From NCBI GenBank assembly GCA_009886815.1, contig QXYP01000055.1, positions 1 to 5,411 on the forward strand: a DNA stretch of 5,411 nt. Direction: 5' to 3'. The translations under genes and the position numbers were made by a program. The notes beneath the pieces are model-generated. The model was not told where the DNA came from, did no database searches, and saw only the letters and a program-made list of their open reading frames with translations. This DNA comes from Halieaceae bacterium (GTDB lineage: Bacteria > Pseudomonadota > Gammaproteobacteria > Pseudomonadales > Halieaceae). Position 1 is the first letter of the stretch. Every line of letters starts with the position of its first letter. Positions 1-5,411 of the stretch are shown piece by piece.

Positions 1-1083
1 AACTCAGAGGCCACCGTCATTATTAATTTCGGTCAACGCAAGGTACTCATCGCGGGCATGCGCTACGCTGGGGAAATGAAAAAAGCGATGTTCTCGGTGC
101 AAAATTTCCTGCTGCCGGAAAAAGACGTTATGCCCATGCACTGCTCGGCTAATGTCGGAGAAGATGGTCAAACAACGCTATTTTTCGGTCTTTCAGGCAC
201 CGGTAAAACCACCCTATCGGCAGACCCCTCACGGTACTTAATAGGCGATGACGAGCACGGGTGGGCAAAAGGCGCTGTCTTCAACATCGAAGGCGGCTGC
301 TACGCCAAAACCATTAACCTGAGTCAAAAGAACGAGCCTATTATTTGGGACGCCATTCGGTTTGGCGCGATCGTCGAGAACGTTGTCCTAAACGATAGCC
401 GACACGCCGACTATAACGACACCAGCCTGTCAGAGAATGGGCGCTGCTGTTATCCCTTAGAGCACGTTGCACGACGGGTGCCGCAAAACAGCGGAGGCGA
501 ACCCAAGTGCGTGATCTTTTTGACCTGTGACGTATCCGGAGTCCTGCCCCCGATCTCCATCTTGTCCAAGGAGGCGGCGGCCTTCCATTTTCTGTCAGGC
601 TATACCGCGCGCGTTGGTTCCACTGAAGTTGGCGCAGCTGCGGGGATTCACCCGACATTTTCGACCTGTTTTGGCGCACCCTTTATGCCTCGCCCAGCAG
701 GGGATTATGCGGAACTCCTGATGAAGCGCATTGAGGATTTTGGCAGTCAAGTGTATCTGGTTAATACCGGCTGGGCTGGCGGCTCAGGCGGTGCCGAAGG
801 GCGTGGCGCAAGGTTCCCCATTCCGGTCACTCGAGCCGTCGTCAATGCGGCACAAAGTGGCTGTCTGTTGGACGGAGAGACCCAGCACCTTGAAACGCTC
901 AACTTAACCTTTCCCAGCGCTATTCCCGGGGTCGACCAAAAGTACATTAACCCTAAAGCTGGCTGGGGTGACGATGATGCCTACGAGGCCCAGGCACAGA
1001 AATTAGCCGCCCTCTTCCAAGACAATATTGGCAATTTCGACGTGAGTGACGCCATTGTTGCAGCGGGTCCCAGAGCGTCTTGA
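1..1083 (+). CDS. pckA: Phosphoenolpyruvate carboxykinase (ATP), 5' end missing
   Basis: The enzyme converts oxaloacetate plus ATP to phosphoenolpyruvate, CO2 and ADP, the first committed step of gluconeogenesis, in the cytosol. The reading frame is open from base 1 and continues off the left edge. The ATG at 58 is internal, because family-like sequence ([14 protein letters not shown]) precedes it. Visible residues 1-360 include YAGEMKK (Y22, K28), MHCSANVG (H47), the P-loop GLSGTGKT (63-70, K69), the kinase-2 metal motif GDDEHGW (D83, D84), R148, TFSTCFG (219-225) and an adenine-loop R271 and T277. From memory of E. coli PckA these match Y207, K213, H232, K254, D268/D269, R333, R449 and T455. 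A constant offset of 185 up to R333 implies about 185 missing residues and a full length near 545, normal for the family. The C-terminus (IVAAGPRAS) is typical. Oddities are a longer glycine-rich loop before R271, NGR where NTR is usual, and STEVG where GTERG is usual. All catalytic ligands remain, so I expect an active enzyme. The promoter lies outside the window. Confidence 0.97.
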   Translation, partial: NSEATVIINFGQRKVLIAGMRYAGEMKKAMFSVQNFLLPEKDVMPMHCSANVGEDGQTTLFFGLSGTGKTTLSADPSRYLIGDDEHGWAKGAVFNIEGGCYAKTINLSQKNEPIIWDAIRFGAIVENVVLNDSRHADYNDTSLSENGRCCYPLEHVARRVPQNSGGEPKCVIFLTCDVSGVLPPISILSKEAAAFHFLSGYTARVGSTEVGAAAGIHPTFSTCFGAPFMPRPAGDYAELLMKRIEDFGSQVYLVNTGWAGGSGGAEGRGARFPIPVTRAVVNAAQSGCLLDGETQHLETLNLTFPSAIPGVDQKYINPKAGWGDDDAYEAQAQKLAALFQDNIGNFDVSDAIVAAGPRAS

Positions 1084-1106
1084 GCCCTTGAGGTTGCCGG
1101 TAAAAT
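1078..1106 (+). promoter_or_regulatory. Weak sigma70-like promoter candidate ahead of the sulfotransferase gene
   Basis: TTGAGC (1080-1085, four of six bases of the -35 consensus) overlaps the pckA stop codon. It is followed 15 bases later by TAAAAT (1101-1106, five of six bases of the -10 consensus). The spacer is shorter than the preferred 17. The arrangement could give the sulfotransferase its own transcript starting near 1113, but AT-rich matches like this arise easily by chance, and read-through from pckA is equally plausible. Confidence 0.2.
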
Positions 1107-1122
1107 ATTGCCGCTATCAAGG
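1086..1122 (+). other. Possible two-part RNA hairpin between pckA and the sulfotransferase
   Basis: CCTTGA (1086-1091) pairs with TCAAGG (1117-1122). Inside it, CGGTAA (1098-1103) pairs with TTGCCG (1108-1113, one G-U pair) around a four-base loop. The two stems are separated by an unequal internal loop of 6 and 3 bases. No T-run follows, so it is not a standard intrinsic terminator. It could protect the pckA mRNA 3' end or partly attenuate read-through. It may also be chance. Confidence 0.3.
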
Positions 1123-1161
1123 ATTCGCGACGCACCAGCGGTCCTTACCACGTGCACTATC

Positions 1162-1965
1162 ATGACAGACAAGAGCCCCGAACAGAGCACCATCACACCT
1201 TTACAAACGCTGTCAGCTCCCAACATGACAAAAGAGCTGACTTGCCTGCGCGCCCAGCCCTCCTCCACAGATTTTTACATTTGCGAATTTCCTAAATCGG
1301 GGGTGACATTCCTCACCGTGCTCATCGCGAATGCTCTTCTCATTGCCAATGGCCACAGGGCGAGAGCCACCTTTGCCTCGGTTAGAAACTACATTGCCGA
1401 CCTGTGTATTGGTGAGCAGATCACCTCCCATGCCTTTGTAGATCCGCCGTCAAGGTTCTACAAAATACACTCGGTATTCTCTCCCCAGTTTATCCATAGC
1501 CTGTACCTTGTCAGGCATCCCGTTGACGTTATGGCCAGCAACTTGCGTTACGCCATTGGCAGAGACTGGTGGCAGCCGGATACCAGTGACGACTTTCTCG
1601 ACCACCCCATACTGGGTATCGAGGCATGGAAACGTCACGTTCAGGGGTGGCTGGTGGATAATAGCTTCGCGTCGGACGTTATTTTCGTGCATCTTTTGCG
1701 CTACGAAGATTTAGTCTCCGATAGCGAAAAAGAGTTGCGCAAAATCGACGCAAATTTTGGCTGGAATCTACCCGAACCGGCTATTACGGGTGCGGTGGAA
1801 GCCGCGTCCAGAGAGAACATGCGCCATCAAGAGTCACTGTACCGGCTATACAATCCTAACCACCAATTTGAATTTGTGTCACCGTCAGGGTCGGAGGTCG
1901 CTCCAGAGTTTCGCGAGCGAATTATGGCGAGTTGCACTGAAGAGTTAAATTTACTGGGCTATTAA
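1162..1965 (+). CDS. Sulfotransferase family protein (PAPS-dependent), acceptor unknown
   Basis: Predicted to transfer the sulfuryl group of 3'-phosphoadenylyl sulfate to a hydroxyl or amine of an unknown acceptor in the cytosol. There is no signal peptide or membrane segment. With the ATG start the protein has 267 residues. FPKSGVTFL (43-51, K45) is the 5'-phosphosulfate loop of P-loop sulfotransferases. YKIH (100-103) carries H103 at the place of the catalytic base in the KTH motif. YLVRHPVDVMASNLR (115-129) is the 3'-phosphate site, with R118 and S126 eight residues apart as in the family. LRYEDLVSD (179-187) and SRENMRHQE (216-224) are further family blocks, and the chain ends in LLGY. 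The C-terminal GxxGxxK element of classical cytosolic sulfotransferases is not evident. A TTG start at 1108 would add 18 residues, but it sits inside a potential hairpin and the added residues resemble nothing, so ATG 1162 is preferred. Another ATG at 1225 is possible. No start has a strong Shine-Dalgarno site. It may be cotranscribed with pckA across a 78-base gap. Confidence 0.85.
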   Translation: MTDKSPEQSTITPLQTLSAPNMTKELTCLRAQPSSTDFYICEFPKSGVTFLTVLIANALLIANGHRARATFASVRNYIADLCIGEQITSHAFVDPPSRFYKIHSVFSPQFIHSLYLVRHPVDVMASNLRYAIGRDWWQPDTSDDFLDHPILGIEAWKRHVQGWLVDNSFASDVIFVHLLRYEDLVSDSEKELRKIDANFGWNLPEPAITGAVEAASRENMRHQESLYRLYNPNHQFEFVSPSGSEVAPEFRERIMASCTEELNLLGY

Positions 1966-1986
1966 ATCAACCCGATAACAGTAGAT

Positions 1987-2020
1987 GCCGAGCTTGCACA
2001 CAGTGCTCGGCTTTTCTCGT
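1987..2020 (+). terminator. Intrinsic terminator after the sulfotransferase gene
   Basis: A perfect 7-bp GC-rich stem, GCCGAGC (1987-1993) with GCTCGGC (2005-2011), has an 11-base loop. It is followed at once by TTTTCTCGTTTTTG. It begins 21 bases after the sulfotransferase stop codon. Read on the minus strand the hairpin is followed by mixed sequence rather than a T-run, so it serves mainly the plus-strand unit. Within the loop, GCAC and GTGC can form an alternative smaller stem. Confidence 0.82.
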
Positions 2021-2051
2021 TTTTGTTTCCTGCGTCTAAAACAATCCGCAT

Positions 2052-5000
2052 TTAGAGCCCTGTTGGGGCTACCGCCACATCTGCCGCCGAGCCTTTAGAA
2101 GCCCCCAGCAGCCGCTGCACCATACTCGTCACGTCATCACCGACCAGATAGAGCGCTGGAACCAATACCAGCGTCACACCCGTAGCAAATAAGACACCGA
2201 AAGACAGGGACGTCACCATAGGAATTAAAAACTGCGCCTGCACGCTGGTCTCAGACATGATGGGCAACAGCCCCACAAAGGTGGTCAGCGACGTTAAAAT
2301 GATGGGGCGAAATCGGTCCTCGGCCCCCTGCAATAGCGCGTCCCACAGCTCGTAACCTTGCTCCCGCAAATGGTTAACGCGGTCAATCAGCACCAAGTTA
2401 TCGTTTACAACCACGCCCGCGCAGGCGATCACACCCATCATAGAAAATATACTCACTTCCCAGTCGAGCAGGGCGTGGCCAAAAATAGCCCCCATGATGC
2501 CAAAAGGAATAGCCGTCAATACTAAAAAGGGCTGCCAATAGGACTTGAAGGCAATCGCCATAAGACCAAATATGACCATCATGGCCAACCCCATGAACAT
2601 CAACATAGAGCTCTTGAATTCAGCCTCTTCCTGAAGTTCTCCGTCTAAATTCAGCTCCAAACCCGGGTACTCTTGCTGCCACAGAGGCAGCTGGGTGGCT
2701 ACAATACCGTCAACCACTGCTCGAGGACTGGCCCCATCGCTACTTACATCAGCACCAATCTCAAGGGTGCGCATACGGTTTAAACGCTCCAGTTTCTGAT
2801 ACCCCGGTTCAATGCTGTAAGTGGCCACTGTGCTAAAGGGGACTTCCTTCCCCGAAGGGGTGCGAATATACATCTCATCGAGATTGGCCAGTGAGCGCCG
2901 CTCGCTTTCGGGGTATCGCACCATCACCTTTACGTCTTCACGACCCCGCGGAATACGCTGCGCTTCTGCACCGTAAAAGGCCTGTCGAACCTGTTTAGCA
3001 ACACTAGACAGGGTTACATTTAGAGCCTCTGCTGCAGGCTTTAGATCGAGCACCACCTCATCTCTGGGCGAATCAAAACTATCACTCACATCGAAAACTC
3101 CGGGATACGCAAGCAAAGCCGCACGAACCCTGGGCGCCAGATCTTCTAAATCTTGAGTGTTGCGAGAAGCGAACAGCAGCTTAATCTGCTTGCCCGGATC
3201 TTGAATTGTAAAATCCATTCGAATTTCTTTCGCTTGAGGTACTGGACCCACTAGGTCCCGGAATTCAAGGGCGATCTGCTCGGTATCAACGCCCTCAGAC
3301 ACCGTGCCAATCTCGATGCTGATTTTATTTTCATTGGTTGTCGCCGAGACATGACTAATGGCGGGCGTCACAAAAAATTCGGGCCGCGCATTCCAATCTG
3401 ACTTTAAAACCTGCGCCGCCGCGACCATATGATCTCGCAGCGCAACGGTATCGGAATAGGGCCCGCCCTCTGGCATCTCAACCGACGCAATCACGTAATC
3501 GCTATTCACCTTTGGAAAAAATGCCGACTTCACCCAGCCACCACCGTAGAGGGCAATGCTCATGGAGAAGGCCACCAAAAATAGCCCAGCAACCGCGTAG
3601 TGATAGCTGAGCGCCCAGCGCAAGAACGGTCGATAACGATGTCCTGCAAACCAGACCATGCCCGATGCACAGGCCTGACGCCAACCCGACAGGCGCTGCA
3701 TAATGCGGGTTGTAGGCTCTTTTTCAGGGCCCAAATGCGCCAGATGGGCGGGCAAAATTAGCAAGCACTCGACCAGAGAAAACGCGAGTGCCAACAGTAC
3801 AACAATAGGAATTGATCTGGCGGCCGTCGACCAGTCTCCGGGTAACAGCAACATGGGCACAAAGAAAATCATGGTGCTGATAACAGCAAACATCACCGGC
3901 TTAAACACGCCCCTGACCCCAAGTAACGCACCCACGTGCCCCCGTTCACCGCGTACCTGGTGGGTGTGAATAGATTCACCCACAATAATGGCATCATCAA
4001 CTACGATCCCCAGCACCAGGAGGAAGGCAAACAAAGAGATCATATTGAGACTGATTCCGGTGAACTGCAGCATAAATAGCGTGCCCAGGAACGCCACCGC
4101 GATGCCACTACCCACCCAGAAGGCCAATTTAGGCCTTAAAAACAGTACCAAAACAGCCGCAACCAACAGCAAACCGCCAATGCCATTTTCCAGAAGCGTT
4201 GTCACCCGGCCACGAAAAGACTTAGAAATGTCGCGCCAAATGGTCAGATTGACTCCCGGCGGTAGGCTAAGTTGCTGCTCGTCGACCCATTCCTTCACCA
4301 CCTGATTGGTTTTGAGGACATCTGGACTGGAAGTGACGTAAACCCGCAGCCCCAAAGCTGGATTGTCGTCGAAAGTGACTTCAAGATCTAAATCTTCAAA
4401 ACCATCTTCAATGACTGCCACGTCACCCAACAGCAATTCAGTACCGTCGGTTTGCGTCAGCAATGTAATGCGCTCAAAGTCTGCGCGGTCGTAGGCTTGC
4501 CCTCGAGTTTGAACCCGAACATCCCCTTCCTGAGTTTTGATAGCTCCCGCAGGTAGGTTCAGAGAGGTCCCTTTAATTGCAGTGACAACTTGGTCAAAGG
4601 TCAGCCCATAGCGCCGCAACGTCGTTTCCGAAATATTTATTGACACCTCGTAGGGCCGGGCCGTAATGAGGTCGACCATGGACACCCAGGGCTGTCTGGC
4701 AAGATCATCCCTCAAGGACTCACCCAGCTCTTTGAGTTCATACTCATCAAGTTCGCCGTGCAGCTGCACCACCGTCATCAGGTGCTTGTATGTAATTTCC
4801 GAAACAATGGGCCGCTCTGCATCAGCAGGGAAGCTACTAATGGCATCAACCCGCGTTTTAATATCGGAAGTTAATCGCTGCATTGGATAATTTTGGGTGG
4901 CCTCAATCATCACCGTGCCCAAACCCTGCACCGCAGTCGACCGGATTTCTTTGATGCCGTTTAAATCGTGTATCGCCTCTTCAATACGGACCGAGATTTG

Positions 5001-5186
5001 CTCTTCCACCTCAGCTGGGCCCGCACCCGGAAAGGGCATTGTCACGCTCACCTGATTTATTTTAGCGGTTGGGAAAAATTGTTTATCTAGGCTGGGAGTC
5101 GTTAGTACACCGCCAACAATCAAGAGCAACATCAGTAAATTGGCCGCGATCGGGTTTTTTATCATCCAGTTCAACGGACCCTTCAT
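2052..5186 (-). CDS. RND-family efflux transporter, inner-membrane permease subunit
   Basis: A proton-driven pump subunit of the AcrB-like resistance-nodulation-division superfamily, working as a trimer with a periplasmic adaptor and probably a TolC-type channel. It is complete at 1044 residues, the usual length. TM1 lies near residues 12-29. Periplasmic porter/docking domain 1 spans about 32-330, TM2-TM6 about 335-482, and a cytoplasmic linker about 483-522. TM7 is about 527-546, periplasmic domain 2 about 547-856, and TM8-TM12 about 857-1015. TM4 holds GIVVDDAIIVGE with the proton-relay pair D397/D398. DRFRPIILTSLTTF (957-970) carries R958 and T965, matching AcrB R971 and T978. AcrB Lys940 in TM10 is replaced by N928, followed by D929. 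GREDVKVMVRYPE (748-760) and FFPKVNSDY (556-564) are typical of bacterial HAE1-like pumps. The ATG at 5186 is preceded, nine bases away, by GGGGGA inside the adaptor gene. The TGA of the adaptor lies two bases upstream, so the genes are one operon. The substrate cannot be read from sequence; drugs, detergents or lipids are all possible, and metal export is less likely from overall resemblance. Confidence 0.95.
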   Translation of the reverse strand: MKGPLNWMIKNPIAANLLMLLLIVGGVLTTPSLDKQFFPTAKINQVSVTMPFPGAGPAEVEEQISVRIEEAIHDLNGIKEIRSTAVQGLGTVMIEATQNYPMQRLTSDIKTRVDAISSFPADAERPIVSEITYKHLMTVVQLHGELDEYELKELGESLRDDLARQPWVSMVDLITARPYEVSINISETTLRRYGLTFDQVVTAIKGTSLNLPAGAIKTQEGDVRVQTRGQAYDRADFERITLLTQTDGTELLLGDVAVIEDGFEDLDLEVTFDDNPALGLRVYVTSSPDVLKTNQVVKEWVDEQQLSLPPGVNLTIWRDISKSFRGRVTTLLENGIGGLLLVAAVLVLFLRPKLAFWVGSGIAVAFLGTLFMLQFTGISLNMISLFAFLLVLGIVVDDAIIVGESIHTHQVRGERGHVGALLGVRGVFKPVMFAVISTMIFFVPMLLLPGDWSTAARSIPIVVLLALAFSLVECLLILPAHLAHLGPEKEPTTRIMQRLSGWRQACASGMVWFAGHRYRPFLRWALSYHYAVAGLFLVAFSMSIALYGGGWVKSAFFPKVNSDYVIASVEMPEGGPYSDTVALRDHMVAAAQVLKSDWNARPEFFVTPAISHVSATTNENKISIEIGTVSEGVDTEQIALEFRDLVGPVPQAKEIRMDFTIQDPGKQIKLLFASRNTQDLEDLAPRVRAALLAYPGVFDVSDSFDSPRDEVVLDLKPAAEALNVTLSSVAKQVRQAFYGAEAQRIPRGREDVKVMVRYPESERRSLANLDEMYIRTPSGKEVPFSTVATYSIEPGYQKLERLNRMRTLEIGADVSSDGASPRAVVDGIVATQLPLWQQEYPGLELNLDGELQEEAEFKSSMLMFMGLAMMVIFGLMAIAFKSYWQPFLVLTAIPFGIMGAIFGHALLDWEVSIFSMMGVIACAGVVVNDNLVLIDRVNHLREQGYELWDALLQGAEDRFRPIILTSLTTFVGLLPIMSETSVQAQFLIPMVTSLSFGVLFATGVTLVLVPALYLVGDDVTSMVQRLLGASKGSAADVAVAPTGL

Positions 5187-5201
5187 AATCAGCTATCCCC
5201 C
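5187..5201 (-). promoter_or_regulatory. Ribosome binding site of the RND permease, inside the adaptor gene
   Basis: On the minus strand GGGGGA (5201-5196) lies nine bases before the ATG at 5186 and within the last codons of the adaptor gene. It is a fair but imperfect Shine-Dalgarno match. It supports the chosen ATG and suggests that ribosomes ending on the adaptor TGA can restart on the pump gene. Confidence 0.55.
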
Positions 5202-5411
5202 ATAGCAACAGCTGACTCGGAAACTTCAACCCTGAGGCCTACAATCAGCAGACCTGTCTGGGCACGCACGATACGACTACCCTCTGTCAGGCCCGCGACC
5301 CAAGCCCACTGTTCAGTGCGGCGCTGCACAATTACAGGCTGGCGAATCAGCTTATCGCCGCCACCCACCACCAATACGGTGTTGTCTGAGCGCAGCGCTG
5401 AAGCGGGTAAT
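5189..5411 (-). CDS. RND efflux periplasmic adaptor (membrane fusion protein), C-terminal part only
   Basis: The last 73 residues are visible; the gene begins beyond the right edge. LPASALRSDNTVLVV followed by LIRQPVIVQRR, WVAGLTEGSRIVRAQ and a final VEV strand is the pattern of the C-terminal membrane-proximal domain of HlyD/AcrA-type adaptors. In family terms these are a beta segment opening with LP-x-x-AL, then V-x-GL-x-x-G-x-x-V. The protein would bridge the inner-membrane pump to the outer-membrane channel. The TTG at 5374 is internal, because family-like sequence precedes it in frame. The stop codon lies two bases before the RND start, and adaptor-then-pump is the standard order, which strengthens both calls. 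The lipoprotein or signal sequence, hairpin and lipoyl domains are outside the window. Confidence 0.87.
   Translation of the reverse strand, partial: LPASALRSDNTVLVVGGGDKLIRQPVIVQRRTEQWAWVAGLTEGSRIVRAQTGLLIVGLRVEVSESAVAMGDS

Noticed and set aside
58..60. ATG as the pckA start
   Set aside because: The 19 codons before it, open to the window edge, encode family-like PEPCK sequence, and about 185 N-terminal residues are missing relative to the family length. The true start lies off the window.
341..679. Minus-strand open frame of 112 codons inside pckA
   Set aside because: It lies fully opposite well-conserved PEPCK sequence, is Arg-rich low-complexity in composition, and shows no recognisable motif.
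1108..1110. TTG as the sulfotransferase start (285 residues)
   Set aside because: It lies in a potential hairpin, its nearest GAGG is about 14 bases away, and the 18 added residues resemble nothing in the family. ATG 1162 is favoured, though without a strong ribosome site either.
981..1268. Minus-strand open frame of 95 codons across the pckA/sulfotransferase gap
   Set aside because: Most of it overlaps the two coding regions in antisense and it shows no domain or convincing ribosome site.
3703..4305. Two plus-strand open frames (88 and 105 codons) opposite the RND gene
   Set aside because: They are Thr/Ser/Pro-rich products expected antisense to hydrophobic membrane segments, with no motifs.
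5372..5374. Small separate gene of 61 residues starting at a minus-strand TTG
   Set aside because: The frame continues upstream to the window edge with adaptor-like sequence, so this is the tail of a larger gene.
1..5411. CRISPR array, tRNA, rRNA, transposon or attachment site
   Set aside because: I saw no spaced direct repeats, tRNA-like cloverleaf, rRNA stretch, transposase frame or terminal inverted repeats on either strand.

Overview
The window holds four protein-coding regions in two convergent units, with almost no non-coding space. Both end genes are cut by the window edges. Protein similarity, a mid-range GC content and a full AcrB-type RND pump with its periplasmic adaptor all point to a Gram-negative bacterium. 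A gammaproteobacterium, possibly marine, is my best guess. That is an inference from general resemblance; no rRNA or other marker is present.

Plus strand, 1-1965. The 3' two thirds of an ATP-dependent phosphoenolpyruvate carboxykinase gene (pckA) comes first. The kinase P-loop, the metal and substrate ligands and the C-terminus are all visible. After a 78-base gap containing a possible RNA hairpin comes a cytosolic PAPS-dependent sulfotransferase-like protein of about 267 residues. It has recognisable 5'-phosphosulfate and 3'-phosphate binding motifs and a candidate catalytic histidine, but its acceptor is unknown. A good intrinsic terminator (1987-2020) closes this unit. The two genes have no obvious metabolic link, so their pairing may be only positional.

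Minus strand, 5411-2052. The C-terminal 73 residues of an RND periplasmic adaptor (HlyD/AcrA type) end two bases before the start of a complete 1044-residue RND inner-membrane permease. These two genes form a typical tripartite efflux operon (adaptor then pump). No outer-membrane TolC-type channel and no regulator is inside the window. The permease keeps the TM4 aspartate pair used in proton relay. It has Asn-Asp where AcrB has Lys-Asn in TM10, so its relay chemistry probably differs from textbook AcrB.

I found no CRISPR array, tRNA, rRNA, insertion sequence, attachment site or repeat family, and no stretch over 300 bases without a gene. I do not see a clearly new multi-gene system. The points most worth checking are the divergent nucleotide loop of the PEPCK, the orphan sulfotransferase, and the lysine-less RND relay.
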